Assembly (NCBI GenBank): GCA_963575745.1
Contig: CAUYUJ010019920.1
Coordinates: forward strand, 18,025-82,024
Direction of reading: 5' to 3'
DNA: 64,000 nucleotides
Source of the DNA: Prorocentrum cordatum
Taxonomy: Eukaryota > Sar > Dinophyceae > Prorocentrales > Prorocentraceae
Below, piece after piece: positions 49,107 through 60,669 of this stretch. Positions within the stretch are counted from its first letter, which is position 1, and each line of letters begins with the position of its first letter. The position numbers and the translations under genes are program-made. Under the pieces are notes generated by a model. That model was not told where the DNA came from and made no database searches. It worked only from the letters and a program-made list of their open reading frames with translations.

Positions 49107-50315
49107 TCAGCCCGAACTATCAGATTCTGGAGTGCCAGAATCGTGCACCATCACGTCTGAGTCAGAAGCGCCAGTGACCTTGCTCGCGACAACGCTCACG
49201 ATGCTGTCGTCCGCACTCTTGTCACTGCGGGCGTCGATGCCCTTGTCACTGTCCTTGCCACAATCGTAGGTGCCGCCCTTGCCACCGTCGTAGTCGCTGC
49301 CTCCACCGTCGTAGTAGCCCGTGTCGCTGCCCGCGGGCGTGTCACCGTCGTGGGTGCTGCAGCCCTTGCCGCTGTCGTAGTAGCCATTGACGCCGTCGTG
49401 GTAGCCCTTGCCGCCGTCGTGGCAGCCCCTTGTCGCCGTCGTGGCAGCCCGTGTCGCCGTCGTATCCGCTGCCCTTGTCACCGTCATAGTTGCCGCCGTG
49501 CACACTTTTATTCTTGTTCCACTCGATGTACTTCGTCTGCTGCCGTCGTAGCCATTGCTGGTCGCTGCCCTTGCCGCCGTCGTAGTAGCCCGTGCTGCCT
49601 TTGCCATAGTCGTAGTAGCCATCGCTGCCCTTGCCACCGTCGTAGTAGCCATTGCTGCCCTTGCCGCTGTCGTGCTTGCCGCTGTCGTAGTAGCCACTGC
49701 TGCCCTTGCCATAGTCGTAGCCATCGAAGACCTTGCCGCCGTCGTAGTAGCCCTTGCCGCTGTCGTAGTAGCCGTCGTCGCTGCCCTTGCCACCGTCAGT
49801 AGCCAATGTCGCTGCCCTTGCCGCCGTCGTGGTAGTAGTCATCGCCCTTGTGGTCGCTGCCCTTGCCACCGCTGTGGTAGTAGTCATCGCCCTTGTGACC
49901 GCTGCTGTCGCCACTGCCCTTGTGGTCGTCGTCACCGCCCTTGTGGCCGCTGCAGCCGCTGTGCATCTCCAGCTTCAGCCTCTTCGTCTCGCGCTCTGCG
50001 TCGCCTGCGCGTTGGCACTGGCGCTTCAACTCCGTGTGGGGGGTATGTGCTATGAACCCTATCCATCCACCCCTTCTCATCCCCTCCGTTCCCCTTTCTC
50101 GTTCCAAGCTCCTCGTTCAGCTCGGCGAACGCCGCCGAAATCGCTGACCTCGCGATGGCATCGGGGATCCTCTCGTCGAACGCGGTGCCATCACCGCGGC
50201 TCGCGAGATGGTCCTCGAGGGACCTTGGGATCCATGGCATATGGATGTCCCCCGATGGGCCCTGGGAGGGCCGCTGGGGGGACGTGGCCCTGCATGGGGC
50301 CTCGGAATTGAGCAC
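49107..50315 (-). CDS. Gly/Tyr/Asp/Lys repeat protein, minus-strand copy
   Basis: The N-terminal part (MPWIPRSLEDHLASRGDGTA..AFAELNEELGT, about 50250-50110) ends at a likely intron. Coding resumes at LKRQCQRAGDAERETKRLKL (about 50030), a short coiled-coil-like helix, then long runs of YYDGGKGSD-type repeats (49960-49330). Repeat frames differ by one base in places, so exact joins are uncertain. The C-terminus is Asp/Ser/Thr-rich. Such Gly-Tyr-rich low-complexity sequence suggests a condensate-forming or secreted structural protein, but no family is recognised. A paralogous repeat is on the opposite strand at 50981-51400. Confidence 0.5.
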
Positions 50316-50726
50316 AAACGGCGGTAAACCCCTCAGTCGTCGCCGTCGTCGTCGTCGTCGTCGGCGTCCGTCGTCGGCGTCCGTCGCCCGTCGTCTGCCG
50401 CCGGCCGCCCCTAGTGTTTCACTGTTGTATTAGGGGGTGCATGCAGCTAGTATAGCAACACGCATGCGTTGCGGTACACCGCATGGGATTGCACGGCGCA
50501 GAAAAAAAAGGACAGTACACGCATGTTGCATACGATTGCATCGACCATCCTCAGCAGCCTCACCTCCACATCCTCATCCGTTGCCACTTTTCAGGCCCAA
50601 GCGTTTGGGCCTTCGCGCCAGTGCGGCGCTGCGCCACGCGCAGCCCCGCCAGCGCAACCAGCAGCGCACCACGCGCAGCAGCACCTGCGCAACCAGCATC
50701 GCACCACGCGCAGTAGCACCAGCGCC
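50316..50726. other. Spacer between the two divergent repeat-protein genes
   Basis: Contains a (GTC)n-rich stretch (50336-50400) and (CAG)-type words (50650-50720), otherwise unassigned. Because the genes diverge, any shared promoter would lie here; none is recognisable. Confidence 0.4.
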
Positions 50727-51400
50727 ATGGACGAAGCTGCGGTGGCGCTCCTCGTGGACGCGGCGGAGGACCTCAACCGCCGCCGCCGCGGCTGCGGCGC
50801 TGCCGAGCCGCAGCCAGCGCTGCGGCAGCCAGCGCCACCGCCGCCGCTGAAGCCGAAGTCGAAGTTCGGGCCGCGGCAGCCTGCGGTCCCGCCCGAGGCG
50901 AAGCACTACGGGCCGCGGCCGCCGCCGACCGCCCCGCCGCCGAGCACGCGAGGCAGTGCGCGGCGGACCAGCTGCTCGACATGTTCGACATGGCGCCCGC
51001 GATGAGCCCGAGCATGAACCAGATGCACGGCCTGCAGCACTTCGTTCAAGACGACGACGATTTCGGCGACATGGGCTACCACGACGGTGGCAAGGGCAGC
51101 GCGCACGACGGTGGCAAGGGCAGCGGCTACGACAGTGGCAAGGGCAGCGACATGGGCTACTACAGCGATGGCAAGGACAGCGCCTACGACGGCGGCAGGG
51201 GCAGCGGCACGGGCTACTACTATGGTGGCAAGGGCAGCGCCTATGACGGTGGCAGGGGCACCAGTGGCAAGGACAGCGAGATGGGCTACTACATCGGCGG
51301 CAAGGACAGCGCCTACGACGGTGGCAAGGGCCGCGACTACGACGGTGATGAGCCACAGCCGAAGAAGCGCCCATGCAAGCGCCATGGCTACTACGAGCGC
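50727..51400 (+). CDS. Gly/Tyr/Asp/Lys repeat protein, plus-strand copy (cut by assembly gap)
   Basis: ATG 50727 opens MDEAAVALLVDAAEDLNRRR, a Pro-rich region follows, then a one-base frame change near 50940 into EHARQCAADQLLDMFDMAPA and MGYHDGGKGSAHDGGKGSGY-type repeats. A basic motif KKRPCKRHGYYER precedes the gap at 51401. The repeat unit is the same as in the minus-strand gene at 49107-50315, so the two are divergently arranged paralogues or an inverted duplication. The 3' end is missing. Confidence 0.55.
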
Positions 51401-51500
51401 NNNNNNNNNNNNNNNNNNNNNNNNNNNNNNNNNNNNNNNNNNNNNNNNNNNNNNNNNNNNNNNNNNNNNNNNNNNNNNNNNNNNNNNNNNNNNNNNNNNN
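51401..51500. other. Assembly gap (100 N)
   Basis: Exactly 100 N, the usual filler for a gap of unknown size, between a coding repeat and a (TAG)n tract. Confidence 0.99.
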
Positions 51501-51569
<69 letters not shown>

Positions 51570-51793
51570 TAGTATAGTATAGTATAGTAGTAGTATAGTC
51601 GTAGTATAGTAGTAGTAGTAGTAGTAGTAGTATAGTAGACGTAGAGGAGAAGTAGTATAGTAGTAGTAATAGTAGAAGTAAGAAGTAGAAGGTAGTAGTC
51701 TAGTCGTAGTAGCAGTAAGTAGTATAGTAGAGTAGTAGTAGTGGTCAGTATAGTATAGTACTATTAGTCGTAAATCGTTTGTAGGAGTAATCG

Positions 51794-51826
<33 letters not shown>

Positions 51827-51937
51827 AGTAGTAGTAGTAGTAGTAGTAAGTAGTAGTAGTATAGTAGTAGTAGTGGTAGTAGTGTAGAACTAGTGGAAGT
51901 AATACAATAAAAAACAGTAGTGGTAGTAGTAGTAGTC

Positions 51938-51969
<32 letters not shown>

Positions 51970-52004
51970 CGTAGTAATAGTAGTAGATAGTAGTAGTAGT
52001 AGTG

Positions 52005-52049
<45 letters not shown>

Positions 52050-52064
52050 ATAGTAGTAGTAGTC

Positions 52065-52111
<47 letters not shown>

Positions 52112-52306
52112 AGTCGTAGTAGTAGTACTCGTAGTCGTAGTCGTAGTAGCAGTAGTAGTGGTTAAGTGGTAGTCGTAGTCGTAGTTGTACTAGTACTAGT
52201 ACTAGTACTAGTAGTAGTAGTAGTAATAGTAGTAGTAGTAGTCGTAGTAGTAGTAGTAGTAGCAGTAGTAGTAGTAGTAGTAGTAGTAATAGTAGTCGCA
52301 GTAGTG

Positions 52307-52340
<34 letters not shown>

Positions 52341-52348
52341 AAATAGTG

Positions 52349-52387
<39 letters not shown>

Positions 52388-52410
52388 TAACTAGTCGCAA
52401 TAATCGTACT
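51501..52410. repeat. (TAG)n microsatellite, about 900 bp
   Basis: Near-pure TAG/GTA triplets on the plus strand, increasingly interrupted in the middle (51570-51930), then regular again. Open frames on both strands (poly-Val, poly-Ser, Leu/Tyr) are not genes. Confidence 0.95.
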
Positions 52411-53450
52411 AGGTAGGAGGCATAGTCGTAACAGTAGTAATCGTAGTAGTGGTTGACATACGAGGGGTAGTACTGATAGTAACCATAGGGATCGCGGTTA
52501 CAATGGGAAGGGCAGTCGTAATAGTACTAACGTTAATATTTTTCGACAGCGCAAGCACCGATAAATGCTGCACCACCATTCGCCATTTCGTGCAAGTATT
52601 GGGTCCCATCTCGACGGGCAAACTTCGGCCACAGGCAAATCAGTGGAATTGGACTGCAAATTTCCGCGCCCACCCAACCGACGCCACAAGATGATACGAT
52701 CTACCTTGGCCCACACGGTGGTATATGAACAGGGGAGCAAAAGAAGAGGAGGAGGAGGACGACGACGACGAGGAATGGGTAGCGTGGGCGCCAATAGTCC
52801 TGCACGCACACTAACCAGTTGAACTACAGCGGCGGACCATACAAGGGGCAGCATAAAAAGGTTATCGGTATTGAAATCAGCGGGTGGTGGGACATTTCCC
52901 CGATCCCAATCACGCAGGACAGAGGCCGGAAGAGGGGGAGGATTAAAGAGAGAGACGCAAAGAGACTAAGAACACCGAGGCCCAACATAGCTAAAATGAC
53001 GCGCCCGGCAGGCCCGCGACCACGAAAGGCATATAGCAGAGCCATAAGACTGGGTGCGAGACACGCGCCATAATCAAGATGCAATAAGGCGGCCATGGAG
53101 AAGCCGAGCCCCGCCGAAAACACTGCGCAAGCCTGAGGCGGACCTACGAGAACCAGGGCCGCCCATAGGGTCGGGCAGTGCTGGGCGAGGAAGCTGCCTG
53201 GGCCCGCGTGCAAGCAGTGCCGCAGCACCAATTGGGGGAGGAGAGCGAAGAGGGGAAAAGAGAGGAGGGAGGAGGAAGAGAAGGGAAAGGGGAACACCCA
53301 CTAGATGTCGACGCCGTGAGGCGGAACTCCGTCGCGCAGAAGTGGCCCAGCGAGCTGAGCACAACCGTGCTGATGGTGACCAGGTGTTGTCCTGAGGCTG
53401 TCCAGGCCGCAGTGGCTGCAGCTGCTGGGGCGGGGCTGCACGAGTGACGC
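52411..53450. other. Intergenic, no gene recognised
   Basis: Ordinary-complexity sequence with overlapping frames on both strands, a GA-rich patch at 52737-52775 and a purine-rich patch at 53225-53300. No domain or RNA gene seen. Confidence 0.45.
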
Positions 53451-53726
53451 TGCGCGAAATACTCGTCGTGCTGCTCGCGGTGTCCGCCATGCTGCCCCTG
53501 GTACTCGACGCGCTGCACGAAAGTACTCGTCGTGCAATGCTCATGATATCCTTCGTGCTGCTCAATGTCAGCGTCGTGATGCTCATGATAACTGGCGTGC
53601 TGTTTAGACTGCCCGTCTCACTGGTCATAGTATTCGCCTTGCTGTTCGTGACACCTGTCGAACAACCTATGGTCTCCAGCGTGTGTTGCTCGTGGTGCCC
53701 GCCGTGCTGCTCACGGCGTGCGCTTC
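53451..53726. repeat. CGTCGTGCTGCTC-type minisatellite, first block
   Basis: Irregular units around gtcgtgctgctc and gtgatgctcatgat. The same wording returns at 55180-55800, so the array and the following segment were duplicated together. Confidence 0.65.
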
Positions 53727-53860
53727 GACGAAGGACGGCGAGCGTTACGACAAAGCGAAAGTAGAACCGTGGCACGCCCAGGCGGGTATTCCGTGACATC
53801 ACGAAGCCCCCAGTGCGACGAGCGTCATACAAATGGTCATGGCAAGTCTGATTTGGGATA
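53727..53860. repeat. ~120-bp direct duplicate, copy 1
   Basis: Contains cgaaggacggcgagcgttac, ccgtggcacgcccaggcggg, tattccgtgacatcacgaag and cccccag. Nearly identical to 54757-54880, about 1.03 kb to the right. Each copy is followed by the hexanucleotide minisatellite. Confidence 0.9.
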
Positions 53861-53879
53861 GCAAGTTATAGTCAATGTA

Positions 53880-54570
53880 GTTGGTGGTGGCGTAGTTGCC
53901 GGCGTAAGCGCAGGCGTTGATTCCGGCGTTGGTGTTGGCGTCGGCGCGGGCGGAGGCGCCGACGTAGGTGCTGGCGTCGGTGCAGGCGTCTGTGCAAATG
54001 CAGGCGCTGGCGCTGGTGCCAGCGTAGGCGCAGGCGTTGGTGCTGGTGTCAGTGCTGGCGTCGGCGCTGGCGTAGGCGGTGGTGCTGGCGCCGTCGTAGC
54101 CGCAGGCGTTGATGCTGTCGTCGGTGATGGCGTCGGCGCTGGCGTAGGCGCCAACGCAGGCGCTGGCGTCGGTGCTGATATAGGCGTTGGCGCTGGCGCA
54201 GGCGTAAGTGGTGCTGGCGTCGGTGCTGACGTCGGTGCTGGTGTATGCCCTGGCGCTGGTGCCAGCGTAGGCGCAGGCGTCGGTGCTGGCGTCGGTGCTG
54301 GCGTCGGCGCTGGCGTATCACCGCACTCAGGCTGGCCGAGTAATCGTCACTGCACTTCCGGCGCAGGCGCCGGCGAGAATGCTGGCGTCGGTGCTGGCGT
54401 CGGCGCTGATGTAGTCGCTGGCGTCGGTGCCGGCGTAGGTGCTGGCGTCGGTGCAGGCGTCTGTGCTAGCGTCAGCGGTTGCGTCGGTGCCGGCGCTGGT
54501 GCTGGTGTCGGTGCTGGCGTCGGCGCTGGTGCAGGCGCTGGCGTCGGCGTTGGCGTGGCTGGTCATTGAA
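53880..54570. repeat. GGCGTTGGTGCTGGC-type minisatellite, first block
   Basis: Built from hexanucleotides GGCGTN and GGYGCT. Encodes (Val/Ala-Gly)n on the plus strand and (Pro-Thr/Ala-Pro)n on the minus strand in overlapping frames; neither is a convincing gene. Confidence 0.85.
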
Positions 54571-54756
54571 CCCGTCGTGCTGCACATGGTAAACGGCGTG
54601 CTGGGTAGAGCTGTAGCCGACAGAGGCCCTGGCAGGTCCAAGTAACGCCGCAGAACTCCGCAGAAATAGATATCCTCTGCGTTCCCACCTCATGGCAAAA
54701 CTAAAATCGGAGTCGAACTACAGCTCCGATGGCAGCTCCTGCGCCGAACGGCGAAC

Positions 54757-54880
54757 GCTTCGACGAAGGACTGCGAGCGTTACGACTAAACGAAAAAAGA
54801 AACCGTGGCACGCCCAGGCGGGTATTCCGTGACATCACGAAGCCCCCAGAGCTACGAGCGTCACAACAAGGATCATCAAG
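54757..54880. repeat. ~120-bp direct duplicate, copy 2
   Basis: Partner of 53727-53860 with about ten differences (cgaaggactgcgagcgttac, ccgtggcacgcccaggcggg). Confidence 0.9.
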
Positions 54881-54929
54881 TCTGGTATGGAGCAGCAGGT
54901 TGCAGCCCATGAAAGTGGAGGTGGCAACG

Positions 54930-55800
54930 GTGCAGGCGAAGGCGCAGGCGTTGATTCTGAACCCGTCGTGCCCACAGACGGTGCTGGCGTCGGCGTGAGC
55001 GTAGGCGCCGGCGTTGGTGCTGGCGTCGGTGGTGGCGTCGGTGCTGATGCAGGCGCTAGCGCTGGTGCCAGCGGAGGCGCTGCCGTTACTGCTGGCGTCG
55101 GTGTTGCTGGCGTCGGTGCTGGCGTCGGTGATGGTGCAGGTGCCGGCGCTGGTGCCAGCGGCGGCGCTGGCGTTGTCGTGCTGGATATCGCCGTGGTGCT
55201 CGACGCCGTCGTGAAATTCACTAAGGAAGCACTCGCTTCCGCAAAGCTCGATAAAGATCTGGTGCTCGACTCCGTACTGGCGGATGCTGAAACAATTCTC
55301 GGCTCCGTAGTGCCAACTACCGGCGTGGAGCTCGACTCCGTCGAGAAGTTCACCGTGGCAGTGCCCGCCTGCTTCCATAGAGCTGGAGAGCGCTGTGGTG
55401 CTCGAATTCGTCGTGGCGGGCGCCTTCAAAGTGCTCGACTCTGTATTGCTAGATCTTGAGTTGGTGCTCAACTCCTTCGAGACTCCGTCGTGGATGATAC
55501 CGCCGTAGTGAAACGCAGACGTACTGCTGGAACCGATCGTGCTGGACAGCGCCGTGCAAGAACCCCTCGTTCTGGAACCCGTCGTGCTGCACAGTATCGC
55601 GATGCTAACACCCCTTGGGCCTCGCACTCCGTCGTGCTGCTCAGCGTCGTACTGCTGGATCCCGTCGTGCTGCCCACCGAGGAGCTGCTGGTGACCGTCG
55701 TGCTGCGCACAAGTGGGCGTAGGCGTCACTATGTTGAACGCCGTCGTGCTGGTCAGCGTCGCGCCGCTGGATCTCGTCGTGCTGCCCCACCGTCGTGCCG
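54930..55800. repeat. Second minisatellite blocks (GGCGCTGGT then CGTCGTGCTG)
   Basis: Hexanucleotide array (54935-55180) followed by a degenerate ~15/30-bp array of ctcgactccgtcgtg / cccgtcgtgctg words. One plus-strand frame (54887-55459) is open throughout (Gly/Ala/Val, then LDIAVVLDAVVKFTKEALAS), which is unusually protein-like at its end. Still, it tracks the repeat period. Confidence 0.65.
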
Positions 55801-55949
55801 CAGGTGGCCGTCGTGCTTATCGTAAGCAGAGGGAGTCGGAGCTGGAGACGGAGACAGCGCTGGAGGAGGGATTGGGGTCAGAACCAATGCAGGCGACGAG
55901 TCGACAGGGAGCTTCAGGGGACAATTCTCGAATGCATTATGTCGTCCAA

Positions 55950-57430
55950 TGCAGGCGCCAGCGTTGATGCTGGAGTCGGAGCTGGCGTAGGCGCTGGCGT
56001 TGGGCCTGTCGGTGCAAATGCTGCCGCTGGCGTCCGAGCTGACGACGGCGACAGTGTAGGCGATGGCGTTGGTGCCGGCATAGGCGCAAGCGTTGATGCT
56101 GGCGTCGGTGATGGATGGCGCTGGTGCCAGCGTTGGCGCAGGCGTTGATGCTGGCGACAGTGCTGGCGTCGGCGCTGGCGGAAACGCCGGCGCTAGTGCC
56201 GGCGTTGGTGCTGGCGTGTGTGCTCGTGTAGGCGCTGGCGTTGCAGCCGGCGGAGGCGCCAGAGTTGGTGCATCGGCGCTGGCGTAGGCGCTGGGGCTGT
56301 TGCTGGCGAAGGCAGAGGCGTTGATGCTGGCGTCGGTGGTGGCACCGTTGCTGGTGGGGGCACTGGCGCTGGTGCCGTCGGAGCCGCCGGCGTTGGTACT
56401 GCCGTCGGTGCTGGCGTCGACGGTGGCGTAGGCTCTGGCGTTGGTGCCTGCGTAGGCGCGGGCGTTGGCGCTGGCGTCGATGCTGGCACTGGTGCTGGTG
56501 TAGGCGCTGGCGCTCATGCCAGCGATGCTGGTGCCGGCACTGGTGCAGGTGATGGCGTTGGTGCCGGGCGCACGCGTGGATACCGGCGCAGGCACTGGCG
56601 CTGGTGCAGGCGTAAGTACCGGCGCTGGTGCCGGCGTCGACGCTGGCGCTGGCGCTGGTGTAGGCGCTGGCGTTGATGCCGGCGTAGGCGCCGGAGTTGG
56701 TGCTGTCGTCGGTGCTGGCGTCGACGGTGGCGTAGGCTCTGGCGTTGGTGCCAGCGTAGGCGCGGGCGTTGGCGCTGGCGTCGATGCTGGCGCTGGTGCC
56801 GGTGTAGGCGCTGGCGCTGATACCGTCGATGCTGGCGTCGGCACTGCTGTAGGTGATGGCGTTGGTGGCGGCGGAGGCGTACGCGTGGATGTCGGCGTAG
56901 GCACTGGCGCTGGTGCGGGCGTAGGCGCGGGCGCTGGTGCCGGGCTCGATGTTGGCGCTGGTGCTGGTGTTGGCGCTGGCGTTCATGCTGGCGTAGGCGC
57001 CAGCGTTGGTGCTGTCGTCGGTGCTGGCGTCGACGGTGGCGTAGGCTCTGGCCAGGGTTGGTGCTGGCGTAGGCGCGGGCGTTGGCGCTGGCGTCGATGC
57101 TGGCGCTGGTGCTGGTGTAGGCGCTGGCGCTCATGCCAGCGATGCTGGTGCTGGCGCTGGTGGTGATGGCGTTGGTGCCGGCGGAGGCGCACGCGAGGAT
57201 GCCGGCGTACTTAGGCGCTGGCGCTGGTGCCGGCGTAGGCGCGGGCGCTGGAGCCGGCGTCGATGCTGGCGCTGGTGCTGGTGTAGGCGCTGGCGTTCAT
57301 GCCGGCTCTGGCGTTGGTGCTGTCGTCGGTGCTGGCGTCGACGGTGGCGTAGGCTCTGGCGCAGGCTCTGGCATTGATGCCGGCGTAGGCGCGGGCGTTG
57401 GCGCTGACGTCGACGCTGGCGCTGCACTTG
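55950..57430. repeat. GGCGTAGGCGCTGGC-type minisatellite, main block
   Basis: About 1.5 kb of the same hexanucleotide-based repeat, with higher-order similarity at ~250-300 bp (phrases such as gtcgacggtggcgtaggctc at 56410, 56727, 57027 and 57333). Open on the plus strand as (Gly-Ala-Gly-Val)n over more than 200 codons and on the minus strand as (Ala-Pro-Thr)n. No signal peptide or non-repeat domain is attached. Confidence 0.85.
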
Positions 57431-57700
57431 TCTCCTCCTCCTCCACATCCTGGCTGCCTCCTCCTGACCTCCTGTGTGCTGCTCTGCGGCCTCCTCGTGG
57501 ACTCTGATGTGCTGCTGTGAGGGTAAAATCAGCATCGTGGCTACACGTGACGTCGTGCATGGAGCGGGTGAGGATGTGGAGAACAAGATAAAAGGGTCTG
57601 CGAAAGAGAGCCGGTCACTGTGAGACTCGAAGTCAATATGCGACGGTAGGCCCCCATGTCGACGAGGCAATGCGTGCTACACGACGCCACGAGGCCGGCT
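57431..57700. other. Spacer / 3' region of LINE-B
   Basis: Unique-looking sequence between the minisatellite and the C-terminal stop of the minus-strand LINE-B at 57701. A 3' untranslated region would lie here; no A-rich (minus-strand) tail is evident. Confidence 0.4.
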
Positions 57701-58601
57701 TCAGCAGAACTGCCCAAGCGGCCTGTTGGCAGCGGCGTGTCCGCGGACGAGTTCACGAACAGATTGGCGAAGTGCATCTATGGCCGCTGGACCTGCTGGC
57801 GCCAGGCCGCGCCTCGCCAAACAGTGGATTCTGTAGGCGGCGGCGGTGCGGAGAGCCTTGCGCACCAGGAGGTCCAGGTTGCTCGGCAACGACCTTGGCG
57901 CAATGTCCATGAGCAGGAAGTCCGCCAGGCAATCTGCTGTAGTGCCTGGGCGATGGAGGCCCAGCCTGGTCTGCGAGAACTGCCACAACACAAGAGGCAT
58001 AATGCTCAATATTGTCCAAGTCGTGCCCTCTGCAGAAGGGCCACTGGTTGCCGAGGCCGCCTGCCACCGGGAAGCGCCGGGAAGTCATCCAGCCGTTCCA
58101 TAACGTCTGGAACACGGCCGCCCACGCCCGCGGCGGTACCAGCGGGGCAAAAGCGTTCAGTGCCAGAACGCAGCGCTCCGCCCGAACACGGGGGAATTGC
58201 GGGGCGCCCCAACAAGCCAGCTTGTTTTGAACACGTTGAGCAAGCCAGCCGCGGTCTGTCCCAGGGAGCGCGGCCTGTGCAGCGCGCTGGAACTGACGAC
58301 GCAGCGACGCACACCGCATCGCCGTAGTTTCCTGAAACGGTCGCTCTGCTTGGCCAGGACAATTCGCGTTCCAGCGTGAGCGGGCGCACGCAAATACGGC
58401 GAACATGTTCGACTGCCTGTTCAAGCTGGAATACGAAGGCCTCATCGAACCAGGCAGCCCACGCCCCGTGCCGCACCAAGTGCGGTGTATCGCTCCTCCA
58501 CCGCCGTAGCTCTCTCGCCCGGGATTCCACGCGGAACCCGCTCGGCGGCCCCTCCAAGTGAGCCACGCGGAGCTGGCATGCCAGTGACGCCTCGGCTGCA
58601 T
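57701..58601 (-). pseudogene. LINE-B C-terminal region with CCHC-like knuckle
   Basis: Frames read LAQRVQNKLACWGAPQFPRV, ALNAFAPLVPPRAWAAVFQT, WNGWMTSRRF, then PFCRGHDLDNIEHYASC (about 58035-57990), the C..H..C knuckle that closes many LINE ORF2 proteins. After a one-base shift LVLWQFSQTRLGLH.. and DLLVRKALRTAAAYRIHCLA run to a stop at 57701. No intact frame. Confidence 0.65.
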
Positions 58602-58611
58602 CTGGAAATTC

Positions 58612-59840
58612 CTACGGGAAGCCTAAGGCTCGAAGGCGGCGAAGGTCTTCTGGTAAGCACCATGCGCCTGGGCCTGGCGCAAGCGCCCGGAGCGCCGCCG
58701 CTTCTGCTTGGGCCCACTGCGCAGGCAATGCGTCGAGCTGCAGGAGGAAGCACACCACGAGAAAGACACGAACCTTGCACGCCATAACCGTTAGGAACAG
58801 ACCGCCGCCAGCGGATCCCCATGCCACAGCCCGCTCTTGATACTTGCGAAGAGGCTTGTCGAAAGCACGGTCGCCTCGTTCAGGGCCCAGCGTGAAAACC
58901 AAATATTTCGCGCACCGGTCAGCACCGATGCCCGCCCACGCAGGAAAGTCTCGAGACACGGCCGCTGCGAAGGTTGGAACCTCAACCAGGAAGAGCGGCG
59001 CGATCACAGTTTCGGGAAGATTAAGCCGGAGCCCCGCGAAATCCGAGCAAATTCTTCGTAAAGTTGGACCACCGCTGGAAAAGTAGCGGTACCGCGCGGG
59101 AGCGCCGCGGCCACGTCGTCGGCATATGTTCTGACCGTCGCGTCTGGTACAAGCCTCGCCAGCCTGCGCAGGAGCACGTCGACCGCCGCCGAGAAGAGGA
59201 GCGGAGAGAGTGGGCAGCCATGGCGAATGCCCGCGAGCAATTCGAAGCCTCCATGCTGACGGCCCCCAGCCGGCAACGAGCAGATGTTTCGCTGGTGCAC
59301 AATAGACGCGATGTTCCATACCCGCTGAGATAGTCCGACTGCACCCAGAGCACACTGCAGGAATTGGTGGGAGACGCTGGGGAATGCCGCTTTGAAGTCG
59401 AAAAACCCCGCTACGCCCGACTCCTCGCACACGGCGCAATGCATCATGGCGTGGTCGATGTCCACAACGTTCGCAAGCATTGAACGTCCAGGGGAAAACC
59501 GCGCTGCATGTGTGAAACCCAATCGGAAAGAAGGGTTCTTTGCGCTTCCGCACAACATTGGCAAGTACCCTGTTGTCGCAGTTGACAGTGTTCACCGGCC
59601 TCGCGTCGCCCGGGTCAAAGAAATCGCCCGCCCCGTCCTCGTGGCCCGACGGCGCCTTCGGCAGGAATTCCATCGAGCTTTGGTTGAAGCCCAGCTCGTC
59701 GGAGGGACCCCTCGAGAAATCCTCGAGCTCGTCTGGGGCGGGGCCCGCGGCCAAGCGTTGCAGTGCATCGAAGAGAACGTCGGTTGCCATGGGCCCCAGG
59801 TGCCGCCGCGCGCTGAAAGGGATGCCATCCGGCCCAGGCG
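58612..59840 (-). pseudogene. LINE-B reverse transcriptase
   Basis: Begins DVLFDALQRLAAGPAPDELE, GDARPVNTVNCDNRVLANVV (a fingers-region motif). In a second frame it continues RFSPGRSMLANVVDIDHAMM, motif A GFFDFKAAFPSV (~59400), motif B GIRHGCPLSPLLF (~59230-59195) and motif C TYADDVAAAL (~59125). It then returns to the first frame (LPETVIAPLF, AGIGADRCAKYLVFTLGPE). The catalytic Asp residues are all preserved although the frame is broken at about 59566 and 59040. The family makes cDNA by target-primed reverse transcription. Confidence 0.8.
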
Positions 59841-60669
59841 CTGAATCTAACGCAGTTCAACTGAGCTCTCCACGTCCTGCCGTTGCGACGCCAGAGTGGA
59901 CGACCCGCCGGCGGGGGCCCGTCGGAGGACAAGTCCTCGCGAAACCATTCCTGCAGGCGTCGCCTGTCCACGCGGCGCGAGGCGAACGCTGAAGGCCAGT
60001 GCTCGTCAGGGTCGGTGAGCACCTCGCTGCGAGCGCCCCGCACCGCCGGCACGGCCGAGCACCTGCCTGGAAAAAACCCGCCGAAATGCCATGAGTTTTC
60101 TGTCCCGGTTGTGCCCCTTCTCCCTGTCGGTGGCCTCGTGCCTGCGCTCGTGCTGCTCGTGAAGCTGCCGAACTGCTGGGTCCCGCGCGAGCTCGACGGC
60201 GTGCCGACGGAACGGCTCAAAACCACTTCCGCGCAGGCGAACGAGCCCCATAGGGTCGAAATCAAGCGTTCGAAGGTGCGGGTAGGACTGCAGGCAGCGC
60301 CTCATTGCTCCGGCATGCCCGCCTTCTGCCGCGCGAATAAAATCTCATGGTGCACCCTAATAGATCGTCCGGCCCGAGGGGGTCGCAGCGTGCCTGGGCA
60401 GCCTCCGCGGCCATCTGGTCCGACGCGGCACGGATAACAAGCTTGAGCAACACCAACCTGCGCAATGGATCCCCGCCGCCTGGGCCCTCGCTGGCTCGCT
60501 CGCGAAAGTCGACGGACACTCTGGCAACCCGCGCGTCGTTTTGAAGAACAGTCGCTAGGATGGGACGCGGCTCGATGGAACACGCGCAGGGAGCAGCCGG
60601 CTGAAAGCCACGGCTCGGTGCGCGGACAAGTGCGGCACCCACTCCAGGGGTGCGCAATAGATGTGCCCG
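59841..60669 (-). pseudogene. LINE-B linker between endonuclease and RT
   Basis: Broken frames on the minus strand (for example DPDEHWPSAFASRRVDRRRL, WFREDLSSDGPPPAGRPLWR at about 60000-59880) fit the poorly conserved linker before a LINE RT. No separate gene is evident. Confidence 0.45.

Noticed and set aside
50574-52400. 608-codon minus-strand frame through the gap
   Set aside because: It is made of (TAG)n complement, N and antisense of the repeat-protein gene.
51900-52400. Poly-Val/poly-Ser proteins
   Set aside because: They translate the (TAG)n tract.
54887-57507. Gly-Ala-Val-rich and Ala-Pro-Thr-rich long proteins
   Set aside because: Hexanucleotide repeat leaves most frames open; no attached unique domain or start context.
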